A DNA stretch of 64,000 nucleotides from SIG77 sp045589595 (GCA_045589595.1 JAZNPK010000037.1:1-64000); one strand, 5' to 3'. Shown: positions 8,293-17,483, numbered from the stretch's first letter. Notes: generated from the sequence alone by a model not told the origin. A program made the numbers and translations.

Positions 8293-9395
8293 GTGCAAAA
8301 GTCTGGAGCAAAGCCAGGGCGAACGACTGGTATGCCCGTATGCCGTGGATGCGCGGCTGCAATTACATGCCGCCGGAATGCGCCAACCGCATCGACATGT
8401 GGCAATCGCTGAATTTCGAGCGCAATCTCGAATCCATGAAGCTGGATTTCGCGCTCATGCGGGAGATCGGGTTCAACTCCGTCCGCGTGATCCTCGAATT
8501 CATCGTCTGGGACCGGGAACACGATGCGTTCATGGTCAACTTCGAACGCTTCCTCGCCCTTGCGGCCCGATACGGCATCTCCGTCATGGTCTGCCTGGCG
8601 AACGACTGCGAACGGTCGCGGTATCATGAAACTCCCGCGCAGCTCGGACCGCAGCACTGCGACCCCGGCTGGCACGGCGGCAGAAAACCGCAGCCAGCAC
8701 CGGAAAATCCGCTTCATCCGCTCGGTTACTACCCCGAACTGGACGACCCGGACACCCGGGAACGTTTTTTCGCAATGGTTCGCGAGATCGTCGCGAAATA
8801 CGCCGAAGACCCGCGCATCGCGGTCTGGGACCTCTGCAACGAACCCGGCTACGCGCCCGAACGCTCGCTGCCCATGCTGAAACGAATCTTCGAGGAAGCA
8901 CGGAAAACCGAGACCATCCAGCCGATGACGTCCGGAATCTGGTGGACTCCGCTCTGCATCGCTCAGGCGGCGGCGCTGGAACTTTCCGACGTGATCTCCT
9001 ATCACAACTACCGCGACTACGAGAGCAACATCGACGAGATCGCCGAATTGCGCAAGTTCGGACGGCCCCTGCTCAACACCGAATGGCTCAGCCGCGGAGC
9101 CGGCAATTCCGTGCAGGAAATGTTCCCGCTGTTCTATCTGGAAAAGATCGGCTGCTGGAACTGGGGCTTCACCGCCGGGCAGTATCAGACTTACGAGCAT
9201 TACAACTACCTCATGACCTCGATCAAGCTCGGCGAACGCCGGCAGGACTATGATTTCACCAAGTGGATGCATGACCTCTTCCGTCCGAACCGTCTGCCGT
9301 ACGACCCCAACGAAATCGCGGTCATCATGAAATACACGAAGAAAGCCGATGCCGCGTCTCCCGAGCCCGAATACACCCGGGTCGAACACAACTGA
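8289..9395 (+). CDS. Glycoside hydrolase of the GH5-like cellulase superfamily (GC-rich, probably acquired)
   Basis: 368 aa from ATG 8289, which overlaps the preceding small ORF; a 68-codon upstream extension is open but unsupported. The (beta/alpha)8 barrel signatures are visible: 'WDLCNEPGY' carries the Asn-Glu acid/base pair near residue 180, and 'LLNTEWLSRG' carries the second Glu (nucleophile) near residue 263. There is no signal peptide, so it would act on imported oligosaccharides. Third codon positions are visibly richer in G/C (CTC, TTC, CGC, GAC) than in neighbouring genes. Flanking copA duplications further suggest recent insertion. The exact family (GH5, or a related clan-A family) is uncertain. 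Confidence 0.75.
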   Translation: MSAKVWSKARANDWYARMPWMRGCNYMPPECANRIDMWQSLNFERNLESMKLDFALMREIGFNSVRVILEFIVWDREHDAFMVNFERFLALAARYGISVMVCLANDCERSRYHETPAQLGPQHCDPGWHGGRKPQPAPENPLHPLGYYPELDDPDTRERFFAMVREIVAKYAEDPRIAVWDLCNEPGYAPERSLPMLKRIFEEARKTETIQPMTSGIWWTPLCIAQAAALELSDVISYHNYRDYESNIDEIAELRKFGRPLLNTEWLSRGAGNSVQEMFPLFYLEKIGCWNWGFTAGQYQTYEHYNYLMTSIKLGERRQDYDFTKWMHDLFRPNRLPYDPNEIAVIMKYTKKADAASPEPEYTRVEHN

Positions 9396-9441
9396 ACACC
9401 GGAAAACTTTTCATCCGTTCCCGATACCGGTTTATGATCCG

Positions 9442-9473
9442 GGAAAAGACGTCTGTTTTCCAGCTTTTTTTTT
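9442..9473 (+). terminator. Intrinsic terminator after the GH5-like gene
   Basis: A GGAAAA...TTTTCC stem with an 8-nt loop is followed, after CAG, by a run of nine T. It lies 46 nt after the stop codon. Confidence 0.55.
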
Positions 9474-9483
9474 GCGTTTTTTC

Positions 9484-9544
9484 GGGCTTTTTTTATGGGT
9501 GAGCCGGAGCATTGCTCCGGCGGCTGCGCCGTTCTGCGGCGCGT
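9484..9544. repeat. Right half of cloverleaf element G at the copA stop codon
   Basis: 61 bases matching 7577-7637 with two differences, both in the loop of the third hairpin. It contains the half of the terminator hairpin, the GCCGGAGC/GCTCCGGC hairpin and the right outer arm. The arm's last base is part of the copA TAA codon (read as TTA on +). No left outer arm lies nearby, so this copy cannot form the complete fold. Confidence 0.85.
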
Positions 9545-11781
9545 TATTTTTTGCGGTGAAAATTTCTCAGGCGCAGAGCGTTTGTTACGACGCAGACGGA
9601 GCTGAGACTCATTGCCAGAGCGCCGAACATGGGCGGCAGCCGCCAATCCAGCCAATGATAGAACACGCCGGCGGCGAAAGGGATCCCGATGATATTATAG
9701 ATCAGCGCCCAGAACAGGTTCATCCGGATATTCCTGATAACGGCTCTGCTGAGTTCAACGGCTTCTGCGGCGGCTCTGGGGTCGCTTTGTGCGAGGACCA
9801 CATCCGCGGCTTCCACTGCCACATCTGTACCGGCGCCGATCGCGATGCCGACAGTAGCTCTTGCGAGGGCGGGCGCGTCATTGATCCCGTCACCGATCAT
9901 TGCCACGGCGTTATTTTTGTCGGTGAGGCTGCGGATGACAGCTTCTTTATCGGCGGGCAGGACTTCCGCCCGGACGTCATCGATCCGCAGTTCGCGGGCA
10001 ATGGCATCGGCAGTCCGCCGGTTGTCGCCGGTAAGCAGGATCGTATGGATCTTCATCTGCTGGAAGGATTGAATGGCAGCTGTCGAACCGCTCCGGAGGG
10101 TATCGGCTACGGCGATCAGACCTGCCACCGTTCCGTTGCGGAAGAAGCGGATGGGAGTCTTTCCGTTATCCGCCAGGATTTCTGCCTGACGGGTCATAGT
10201 CTCATCCTCTTTGACGGCGAGTTCCTGCAGCATGGCAGTATTTCCACCGCCGATGGTTCCGCCGTCTTCATTTGTTCCGCAGACACCCATACCGGGATTT
10301 GATTTGAATCCGTTTACGGGGGCAGGGGAGATATTTTTTTCTGCGGCATATCTGCAAATGGCTTTTGCGTGAGGATGATCGGAAAAATGTTCCAGTCCGG
10401 CAGCCAACCGGATCAAATCCGCTTCCTGAACACCTTCTGCGCAGATGACATCGGTCACAACGGGCTTCCCGGTTGTCAGGGTCCCGGTCTTGTCAAAGAC
10501 TGCTGTGCGGATACTCTGGAGCCGTTCAAGGGCTTCTGCATTTTTGAACAGGATCCCAAGTTCTGCGCCACGTCCGGTACCGGTCATAATGGCAACAGGT
10601 GTAGCCAAACCCAGTGCGCATGGACAACTGATCACGAGTACGGCGATCGCGGATTCCAGTGCGGCGCCTGCACCCGCACCGGCAGCGAGCCAGAAGATGA
10701 ATGTTGCGAGGGCGATGGTCATAACGACCGGCACAAAAACGGCACTGACTTTATCTGCCAGTCTTGCCACCGGTGCTTTGGAGCCTGAGGCTTCCCGGAC
10801 CATGGAAATGATCCGGGCGAGCGTGGTGTCTTCCCCGATCCTGTCGGCACGGAACCTGACGAAGCCGCCGCAGCAGATACTGCCGGAAACAACAGTTGTT
10901 CCCGCCGACCGTTCCACCGGCAGACTTTCCCCGGTGATGGCGGACTGATCAAAGGAGCCGTTCCCTTCCAGAATGGTTCCGTCCACCGGCACGGCAGAAC
11001 CTTCCCGCAGCAGTACGGTTTCGCCGGATCTGATATCTGACACGGGGATCTCGATCTCTTTTCCGTCCCGTTCCACGGCGGCAGTTTCGGGTGTCAGCGC
11101 CATCAGTTTCACAATGGCGTCACCAGTTTTTCCCCGACTGTGCATTTCCAGATATTTCCCAAGCGTCACGATCACGAGGATCATACCGGCAGCCTCAAAA
11201 TACAGTTCATGGAGCAGTTCCGGCGTATTATCGACCAGAATCTTTCCGCAGATGATGAAACTGTAAATCACTCCCGCACCCGCCCCGGTGGCGATCAGGG
11301 AATCCATATTCGGTTTGAATTTTACCAACCGCATAAAACCATTGATGAAAAAACGGCGGTTCAGCAGCAGGATCGGTACCAGCAGAAAAAATTGAAGCAG
11401 GGCGACAGCCGTGGGACTTTCTTTCAGTGCGGTCAACTGGGGAAGCCCCAGCATACTGCCCATAGCGATCCATGTGAGAGGCAGCAGAAAGATCAGGGAA
11501 AAAATGAACCGCCATTTCAGTGCGGCACATTCTTTTTTGTCTTCTGCAAAAGGATCAGCGGCAGGTGCGGGATCGTCAATGGTGAAGCCCAGCCCCGTAA
11601 CTGCTTTTCTGATCTGATCCGGTGTGACTTGATCCGGATCGAAGGCAACAGTCATTTCTTTTGCCAGCAGGTTGACATTGGCATCAGAAACGCCGTTCAA
11701 CGCGGCAACAGCCTGTTGAACGTGAGCCGCGCAGGCGGCACAAGCCATACCGCCCACATGAAACAATTGCTTCTTTGTCAT
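9544..11781 (-). CDS. copA: Copper-translocating P-type ATPase
   Basis: A 745-aa P1B-type ATPase in the inner membrane that pumps Cu(+) out of the cytoplasm. One N-terminal heavy-metal-associated domain carries a CAAC metal site (C14, C17). Membrane helices follow, with the transport motif SCPCALGLATP, the phosphorylation site DKTGTLTTGKP, the HP locus in 'FSDHPHAKAI', and the hinge MIGDGINDAPAL. The protein ends in a pair of helices and a basic tail. No copper regulator or chaperone is adjacent. The 3' 0.5 kb was the source of the damaged copy at 7577-7837. Confidence 0.93.
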   Translation of the reverse strand: MTKKQLFHVGGMACAACAAHVQQAVAALNGVSDANVNLLAKEMTVAFDPDQVTPDQIRKAVTGLGFTIDDPAPAADPFAEDKKECAALKWRFIFSLIFLLPLTWIAMGSMLGLPQLTALKESPTAVALLQFFLLVPILLLNRRFFINGFMRLVKFKPNMDSLIATGAGAGVIYSFIICGKILVDNTPELLHELYFEAAGMILVIVTLGKYLEMHSRGKTGDAIVKLMALTPETAAVERDGKEIEIPVSDIRSGETVLLREGSAVPVDGTILEGNGSFDQSAITGESLPVERSAGTTVVSGSICCGGFVRFRADRIGEDTTLARIISMVREASGSKAPVARLADKVSAVFVPVVMTIALATFIFWLAAGAGAGAALESAIAVLVISCPCALGLATPVAIMTGTGRGAELGILFKNAEALERLQSIRTAVFDKTGTLTTGKPVVTDVICAEGVQEADLIRLAAGLEHFSDHPHAKAICRYAAEKNISPAPVNGFKSNPGMGVCGTNEDGGTIGGGNTAMLQELAVKEDETMTRQAEILADNGKTPIRFFRNGTVAGLIAVADTLRSGSTAAIQSFQQMKIHTILLTGDNRRTADAIARELRIDDVRAEVLPADKEAVIRSLTDKNNAVAMIGDGINDAPALARATVGIAIGAGTDVAVEAADVVLAQSDPRAAAEAVELSRAVIRNIRMNLFWALIYNIIGIPFAAGVFYHWLDWRLPPMFGALAMSLSSVCVVTNALRLRNFHRKK

Positions 11782-11791
11782 TCCGGATCTT

Positions 11792-12595
11792 TCAATCCTT
11801 ATCTTCGTCAGGAACAGCGTCCATGAGTTTGCAGCAGGCGCGGTTGTCGAGCTGCGTCACTTCCATCGTCACGGTATCGCTGCCGGAAATTTTGACAGCC
11901 TTCAACGCTTTGCCCAACAGCGCGGCTTCGTGCCGGTCGTCCAGTTCATCACGGAGTTCGCGGATAATGGATTTTTCCGCCGCGGCGGCATCGGTACATT
12001 TCCATGTGACACGCAGTGTGAATTTTATTCCTTTGGCGGAAAAAACTTCCTGCTTTGTTTCGCGGATGTTGTCGCTGCGCTTGTCATTCTGTTCCACACT
12101 GAACAGAACCAGATCTTTTTGTGCAAGTTCCGTCTGGTATTTCTGACCGAAGGTCGTGCCGGATGAAATGGCAGGCTGACTTCTGCCTTTGATCTTTGTG
12201 TAAATGAGCGTTGTCGGCGATTCAGCAATCGTGGTCTCCGTCTCGTTATCGTCACGGTCAAAGACAACGACAGCTTTTTTGCCGTTGATCTCTTTCACCG
12301 TTACGGTTTTATCATCATCGCCTTTATTCTTTTCTGCAATGAGGTCAAGCATATCTCCGGCGGGGAGGGCATCTTTCAGGATCATAATGCCGCTTTCCCG
12401 GTTTTTGTCCCCGGCTTTGCCATAGGGACCGAATGTCATTTCTTCGGACGGAACACCAGTGGAGACAACGACTTTCTGATCAGAGGACGGCAACCGACCG
12501 GCAAGCTGCTGCAGTACACTGTTATCCGCTCCCTGCGCGAAGACGGTGACAGCTGCAAAAAGGATCGTACCTGCGGAAAGGATGTGTTTTTTCAT
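11792..12595 (-). CDS. Secreted hypothetical protein, 267 aa
   Basis: A clear signal peptide (MKKHILSAGTILFAAVTVFAQG, cleaved after about residue 21) precedes a charged, Asp/Lys-rich periplasmic domain without recognised motifs. Two adjacent Cys residues (RACCKLM) occur near the C-terminus. It ends 10 nt before the copA start, so it is probably co-transcribed upstream of copA; a link with metal handling is only a guess. Its own start is preceded by AAAGGGG. Confidence 0.6.
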   Translation of the reverse strand: MKKHILSAGTILFAAVTVFAQGADNSVLQQLAGRLPSSDQKVVVSTGVPSEEMTFGPYGKAGDKNRESGIMILKDALPAGDMLDLIAEKNKGDDDKTVTVKEINGKKAVVVFDRDDNETETTIAESPTTLIYTKIKGRSQPAISSGTTFGQKYQTELAQKDLVLFSVEQNDKRSDNIRETKQEVFSAKGIKFTLRVTWKCTDAAAAEKSIIRELRDELDDRHEAALLGKALKAVKISGSDTVTMEVTQLDNRACCKLMDAVPDEDKD

Positions 12596-12845
12596 ACTTT
12601 GCCCCTTTCGTTAAAAAAAAGTTTTGTTAGTGTAAACTATCTTTTTCAGCGTTATTGACTGAAAAATCAAAAAATACACATGTAAAATCTGTTAGGAGTC
12701 TCTATCTCTCTGTCCGTAATATAACATGACGGAAACAAATATCAAGGGGAGAGCGTGAGCGTTTTTCCGTTTTTTTTACATCTGCGGAAAAATCTTCAAA
12801 ACAGTTACCCGATACTGTCAGACAGAAAAAAATGAAAAAAGTCTG

Positions 12846-13763
12846 TTACTTCTTGCTGTTTTCAGCCTGTTGGACAACTTCTTTCAGGGCGTTCGTTTCT
12901 TTGTACAGGACATCCTGCCGTTTTTTCATAAACGGTTTTGCGCGCTTGATACATGCAGGGCAGACCATTTTTTGGGTATTGCGGCATGCTTTGCAGAATT
13001 TCGGGCGGCGGGGCAGTTGAGGCATATTTGCATCACCTGCAGATTTTCTTGAAGATGTGGTGCCGACGGGTGTGCGGCTGTTCCCTTTCAGACCGAGCCT
13101 GATGGACGATTTTGTTTTGTCGGCAGTGAAGCGTTTGCCGCCGGGTCCCATAAGCCCGCCGGAACTTTTTCTCTGCGCCTGTTTTTCCTCTTTTTCAGCC
13201 ATTGCCTGTTCTTTTGCAGCGGCGGCGGCGGCTTTTGCTTTTTCGAGTTCCATCAGGGCGTCATTATACTTTTTCTCAAATGCTGCACATGTTGTACAGA
13301 AGATGAAAAGGGAGTCATTGCAGTGTTCGCAGACGGAATCTTCCGTGCCCCATTCTTTTTTCAGACGGGCGACATAACCGCCGTCCTTTTTGGCTTCTTC
13401 CACATCCTGAACTTTTCCGGATACGACTGCGGCATTGTCCAGATAGGGCGCAACGTGTTCATCAAATACCGGACTGGAAACGGGCGGCTTTGCCAGTTCT
13501 GCCCGATTACATTCTGTGATGGCTTTTTCAAAGGTCACAAGACGCCAACGGAGTCCTTTCAGTTCTGCTTCAGATTTATCCGCGATCGTTTTGCGGAGTT
13601 CGTCCAGACTGGTGGATTTGAAATCGCGAGGCACTGTTTCGTCTATCAGCCCCAGCGGACCGAGGATCGCCCGCCGTGTGGGATCATCGGGATCCATCAC
13701 CAGATAAACATATCCGAAAGCCGCGACTGCACCGGCGATCAGCAGAGTGAGAAGGTATTTCAT
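12846..13763 (-). CDS. Membrane-anchored protein with four CxxC zinc-ribbon pairs
   Basis: 305 aa. Residues 4-23 form a single N-terminal membrane anchor or uncleaved signal (LLTLLIAGAVAAFGYVYLVM). Four CxxC knuckles are visible: CEHC and CTTC at about 145-160, and CKAC and CPAC near 260-275. A coiled, Ala/Lys/Glu-rich helix lies between the two pairs (EKAKAAAAAAKEQAMAEKEEKQ read in two pieces), then a basic Ser/Gly linker. The arrangement suggests two treble-clef or rubredoxin-like metal sites separated by a helical spacer. No family is recognised. The 250 bp to the next gene hold no other gene. Confidence 0.6.
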   Translation of the reverse strand: MKYLLTLLIAGAVAAFGYVYLVMDPDDPTRRAILGPLGLIDETVPRDFKSTSLDELRKTIADKSEAELKGLRWRLVTFEKAITECNRAELAKPPVSSPVFDEHVAPYLDNAAVVSGKVQDVEEAKKDGGYVARLKKEWGTEDSVCEHCNDSLFIFCTTCAAFEKKYNDALMELEKAKAAAAAAKEQAMAEKEEKQAQRKSSGGLMGPGGKRFTADKTKSSIRLGLKGNSRTPVGTTSSRKSAGDANMPQLPRRPKFCKACRNTQKMVCPACIKRAKPFMKKRQDVLYKETNALKEVVQQAENSKK

Positions 13764-13872
13764 AAGCCGTACTCCATTTTCTGTTTAGTTGCTTTGTTAC
13801 GGTATTCCCGGACTATAATACCGTTATGTGAGGCAGTTGTCAAGTGTTTTTCGTTTTTTTTGCTTAAAATTG

Positions 13873-13901
13873 TTGCAAGTTGCGCTTCGCCGTGTTATAG
13901 T
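13873..13901 (+). promoter_or_regulatory. Promoter TTGCAA-N17-TATAGT
   Basis: -35 at 13873-13878 and -10 at 13896-13901, with 17-bp spacing, 49 nt upstream of the chosen lipoprotein start. Confidence 0.55.
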
Positions 13902-13949
13902 ATCTGTCTGTAAATGAAGATGACCCGAATCAGCGAAAGAGTGCGAAAG

Positions 13950-14315
13950 ATGAAACTTAAAAAAATGATATTTGTCCTGTTCACAGCCCTGCTGACATGC
14001 AGCTGTGTTACTTCCTGTTCCCTGCGTGAAGCCGCGTACAACCGGCAGAATATCTCCAAACTCCGGATCGGTATGACCCGCAATCAGGTGCGTGAGATCA
14101 TGGGCGAACCCCTCAGCGGAGAAAAATATGCGGCAGATGATGCCTGGTTCTACTTTACCGATCCCAAATGGTTTGACGGTATGAATACCAGAGATGAATG
14201 TACGCCGCTGATGTTCGATGAACTCGATACCCTGCGCGGGATCGGTTACGAATACTACAAAGATGCGCTGAACAAAAAGCCGGAAGACCGCAGCCGCCTG
14301 GATGTCCAGCTCTGA
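13950..14315 (+). CDS. Small BamE/SmpA-like lipoprotein
   Basis: 121 aa from ATG 13950, chosen over ATG 13914 because it has GAAAG at ribosome-site distance and begins a normal signal (MKLKKMIFVLFTALL). The lipobox is Cys-rich (LTCSCVTSC), so the exact lipidated Cys is unclear. Residues 35-60 (ISKLRIGMTRNQVREIMGEP) are the hallmark first helix-strand of the BamE/OmlA fold, followed by the expected aromatic strand (DAWFYFTDP). BamE supports outer-membrane protein assembly, but many paralogues with this fold have other roles. Confidence 0.7.
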   Translation: MKLKKMIFVLFTALLTCSCVTSCSLREAAYNRQNISKLRIGMTRNQVREIMGEPLSGEKYAADDAWFYFTDPKWFDGMNTRDECTPLMFDELDTLRGIGYEYYKDALNKKPEDRSRLDVQL

Positions 14316-14395
14316 TTTTTTTGTCCGCAGTACCCCCCAAGCAGATTTTTCTGAAAAATTTTTGCTTTATTCCATCATTTCTCCATTGCTTTCTG

Positions 14396-14423
14396 TTGCC
14401 TTCTGAAAAAAACGGGCTATATT
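14396..14423 (+). promoter_or_regulatory. Promoter TTGCCT-N16-TATATT
   Basis: -35 at 14396-14401 and -10 at 14418-14423, 75 nt upstream of the Gfo/Idh gene, whose start is preceded by GGAGGAAAG. Confidence 0.5.
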
Positions 14424-14498
14424 TTACCGTGTCAGGCGTGATATGACCGCCGATCGTGGATCCAGAAACAGACAATTTATATTCCCGGAGGAAAGACA

Positions 14499-15668
14499 AT
14501 GAGTGAACGGAAGGTGAAAATCGGAGTTGTCGGGCTCGGCAACATGGGGTCCGGCCACATGATGTGGTGCAGCGAGATCCCGACGATCGAACTCGCAGCG
14601 TGCTGCGACAGCGTGCAGGAAAAAGCAGAAAAATTCGGTAAACAGTACAACATTCCCTACTTTACCGATGCGGAAGAAATGATGAAATCCGGCTTGATCG
14701 AAGCCATTGTCATCGCTGTTCCCCACTATGATCACACCACGATCACGGTCAAGGCATTTTCTTACGGACTCCATGTGCTGACCGAAAAGCCCATTGCCGT
14801 TCACAAGAACGACGCGCTGAAAATGATCAAAGCCCATGAGGAACATCCGGACAAGATCTTTGCGGCGATGTTTCAGCAGCGTCTGAGCAGCGTTTACCGG
14901 AAATTGCGCGAACTGATCCAGCGCGGTGAGTTCGGCGAGATCCAGCGTATCAACTGGATCGTGACCACCTGGTTCCGCTCCCAGACCTATTACGATTCAG
15001 GTACATGGCGCGCCACATGGAAAGGCGAGGGCGGCGGCGTGCTGCTGAATCAGTGTCCCCATCATATTGACTTGTTCCAGTGGTTGTTCGGGATGCCCTC
15101 CAAAGTCCGTGCGAATTGTGCCATCGGCAAATATCACAAGATCGAAGTGGAAGATGAAGTGACGGCGTTTTTTGAATATCCCGATGGCAAAACTGCGGTA
15201 TTCATCACATCCACCGGCGAAGCTCCCGGCACCAACCGGCTTGAAATCACCTGTCAGCGCGGACGCGTGGTGCTTGAAGATGAAAAAATCAAGTTCCTCC
15301 GCAACGAGATGCCGACGGCTGAATTTCTTGTCACGACCGATACCATGTTCGGTGTGCCTCCCGTCTGGCCCATTGATGTCCCCGTTCCCGCAAATCCCGA
15401 AGGTCCGTTCCACAAGCAGGTATTGACAAATTTTGCCGATGCCATCCTGAACGGGACGCCCCTCGTTGCCAATGGCGAAGAAGGCTTACATTCTGTGGAA
15501 TTGGCGAACGCCATGCTTTATTCTTCCATGAACAATGTGGATACGCCCATCCCGCTGGATGGTGACGCATACGAAAAGATGCTGCAGGATCTGATCGAAA
15601 AATCCACTTTCCGGAAAAATGATGAAAAAACCGGCAGCTTGAATATGGCTGCATCTTTCGGTAAATAA
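14499..15668 (+). CDS. Gfo/Idh/MocA-family NAD(P)-dependent oxidoreductase
   Basis: 389 aa with an N-terminal Rossmann fold (GVVGLGNMGSGHM), the family's EKP motif (LTEKPIAVHKNDA, near residue 95) that supplies the catalytic Lys, and the C-terminal alpha/beta substrate domain containing 'NQCPHHIDLFQWL' with the conserved Asp-His pair. Members oxidise or reduce hydroxyls on sugars, inositols or their acids. It is paired 23 nt upstream of a TIM-barrel isomerase, as in inositol- or keto-sugar-type catabolic operons; the substrate is unknown. Confidence 0.9.
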   Translation: MSERKVKIGVVGLGNMGSGHMMWCSEIPTIELAACCDSVQEKAEKFGKQYNIPYFTDAEEMMKSGLIEAIVIAVPHYDHTTITVKAFSYGLHVLTEKPIAVHKNDALKMIKAHEEHPDKIFAAMFQQRLSSVYRKLRELIQRGEFGEIQRINWIVTTWFRSQTYYDSGTWRATWKGEGGGVLLNQCPHHIDLFQWLFGMPSKVRANCAIGKYHKIEVEDEVTAFFEYPDGKTAVFITSTGEAPGTNRLEITCQRGRVVLEDEKIKFLRNEMPTAEFLVTTDTMFGVPPVWPIDVPVPANPEGPFHKQVLTNFADAILNGTPLVANGEEGLHSVELANAMLYSSMNNVDTPIPLDGDAYEKMLQDLIEKSTFRKNDEKTGSLNMAASFGK

Positions 15669-15691
15669 TTGATCAGAAAGGAAAACCGACA

Positions 15692-16591
15692 ATGTATATG
15701 ACCGGTTTTGCGGACGAAGCGTCCGGAAATATTGATGTGCAGATCGCCGTCACAAAAGAATTGGGCTGGAAATATATTGAATCCCGCTCGCTTTACGGCG
15801 GTAAAAATATTGCCTCGATCTCCGATGCGGAATTTGAAGAACTCCATGGCAAACTTCAGGATGCCGGAGTCTCCGTCAACTGTTACGGAAGCGGTATTGC
15901 GAACTGGGCAAAACCCATCAATCAGCCGCCGGAGAGCAGTTATGAAGAATTGAAAAATGCGATCCCCCGTCTGCAGAAACTCGGCACGAAACTGGTCCGG
16001 ATCATGAGTTTTTCCGTACCGGTGGAACTGCGCTGTGACGGCGGCTGGGCGCTGGAGGAGGAAGTGATCCGCAGAGTGACGCATCTGGTGAAAATGGCGG
16101 AAGATGCCGGATTGCTTCTGGTCCATGAAAACTGCAACAACTGGGGCGGACTCTCTTATGAACATACGCTGCGGCTGATGGACCGGATCCAGTCCCCTGC
16201 GCTGAAACTTGTTTTTGATACCGGGAATCCCTGTTTCAATATCGATTACCGTGGGGATGCTCCCTTCACCAAGCGTCAGTCGGCGTGGGAATTTTATAAA
16301 AATGTCCGTGAATTTATCGCCTATGTCCACATCAAGGACGGCTATGTGAACGAAGACGGGAAAAACGTTTACACCTTTGCCAACGAAGGAAACGGCGAAG
16401 TGAAACGGATCTTTGCCGATCTGGCTGCCAACGGTTATGACGGCGGATTTTCCATTGAACCCCACATGGGCGCAGTGTTCCATGATGGTTCGGTATCCAA
16501 TCCGGAAAAATTCTGTTGCGAAAACTATGTGGAGTATGGCAGACGCTGTGAAGCCATGCTCACGGAAGTTTACGGGCGGAAACCGGAATAA
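15692..16591 (+). CDS. Sugar phosphate isomerase/epimerase (TIM barrel)
   Basis: 299 aa of the AP-endonuclease-2/xylose-isomerase-like superfamily. Metal ligand signatures: LVHENCNNW near 150, VFDTGNP near 173, YVHIKDG near 212 and a final SIEPHMG near 252. The short 'MTGFADEAS' start follows AAAGGAAAA. It is co-transcribed with the Gfo/Idh gene and probably acts on the same sugar. A 7-bp GC hairpin with a T-run follows 28 nt after the stop. Confidence 0.87.
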   Translation: MYMTGFADEASGNIDVQIAVTKELGWKYIESRSLYGGKNIASISDAEFEELHGKLQDAGVSVNCYGSGIANWAKPINQPPESSYEELKNAIPRLQKLGTKLVRIMSFSVPVELRCDGGWALEEEVIRRVTHLVKMAEDAGLLLVHENCNNWGGLSYEHTLRLMDRIQSPALKLVFDTGNPCFNIDYRGDAPFTKRQSAWEFYKNVREFIAYVHIKDGYVNEDGKNVYTFANEGNGEVKRIFADLAANGYDGGFSIEPHMGAVFHDGSVSNPEKFCCENYVEYGRRCEAMLTEVYGRKPE

Positions 16592-16618
16592 GTTTCCAAT
16601 TATCAGAACGGCCGGGCT

Positions 16619-16650
16619 GCTGCGGGATCTGCTCCTGCCGCAGCCTTTTT
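16619..16650 (+). terminator. Intrinsic terminator of the Gfo/Idh-isomerase operon
   Basis: A GCTGCGG / CCGCAGC stem (7 bp) is followed by CTTTTTTG. The convergent AraC gene ends a few bases further on. Confidence 0.6.
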
Positions 16651-16655
16651 TGTGT

Positions 16656-17423
16656 TCAATCGTTGTCAGCCTGCAGCCGGTAATCTGTCGGCGTCATGCC
16701 GGTACAGCGGTGGAATACAGTGGAAAAATAATTGCTGTCCGGGAACCCGCAGAGTGTGGCAATGTGTGCAATGGAGAGATGCTGCTGCCGTTTCAGATAT
16801 ACTTTTGCCTCATCCACCCGCCGTTCTGCCAACATGGTCCGGAAACTTTTTCCGCAGGCTTTCTTCAGTTGTTCGCCGAGATGTCCCTTGTGAACGTGGA
16901 GTGTTTCCGCCAGTTCGGCAATGCCGATATTTTCTGAAAAATGGTTGTCGATGAACCGCCGTGCATTTTCCGCATAATAATTTTCGTTATGTTTTTTTTC
17001 CGGCGGAGTCAAGGCGAGGATATCAAATTCCCGGCGCAGAAATTCAATGGCAAACGCGGCTTTTTCCTGAACCGCTTTCTGTTGTCCGGCTGAAAGTTCC
17101 TGCTGATTGCTGCTGAAATAGAGAACTGCCGCACATTTTTCCTGATGAAAAAAGGGGATCACATACTCCGTAATGCGGAAGGGGCATATAAAAAATTCTG
17201 CTTTTCCGCTTGCGGCATGACGCATGGTTTGGGCTTTCCAGCGCGCACACTGTTCGAAGGAACTGGTCAGTTTTTTGTTCCGGCAGAACGGTGCGTGATG
17301 AAGATACTGATCCGGCTGGAGATGCAGCCGTTCACTTTCCAGAAACAGGGAGTGGATATATTCCAGCGAAACGGAACAACCGGTTTCCGTTTCCAGACAT
17401 CGCAGCAATTCGGAAAGATTCAT
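16656..17423 (-). CDS. AraC-family transcriptional regulator with a PocR-like sensor domain
   Basis: 255 aa. The N-terminal 130 residues contain spaced Cys (HAPFCRNKK, FEQCARWK, FFICPFRITE) and a 'FHQEKCAAVLYF' strand resembling the PocR ligand-binding domain. The C-terminal 100 residues are a double helix-turn-helix AraC domain (FSENIGIAELAETLHVHKGHL... and 'IAHIATLCGFPDSNYFSTVF'). It is a transcription activator of sugar or metabolite genes; the ligand is unknown. It is convergent with the Gfo/Idh-isomerase pair, which it may regulate (inference), and lies last in the truA-lysM-accA-argA series. Confidence 0.85.
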   Translation of the reverse strand: MNLSELLRCLETETGCSVSLEYIHSLFLESERLHLQPDQYLHHAPFCRNKKLTSSFEQCARWKAQTMRHAASGKAEFFICPFRITEYVIPFFHQEKCAAVLYFSSNQQELSAGQQKAVQEKAAFAIEFLRREFDILALTPPEKKHNENYYAENARRFIDNHFSENIGIAELAETLHVHKGHLGEQLKKACGKSFRTMLAERRVDEAKVYLKRQQHLSIAHIATLCGFPDSNYFSTVFHRCTGMTPTDYRLQADND

Positions 17424-17483
17424 AAAGTTGATCCTCAGTTTCTGCGCTGATCCGGCAGTTGATAATGGGGCAGGGGAGTCGGA

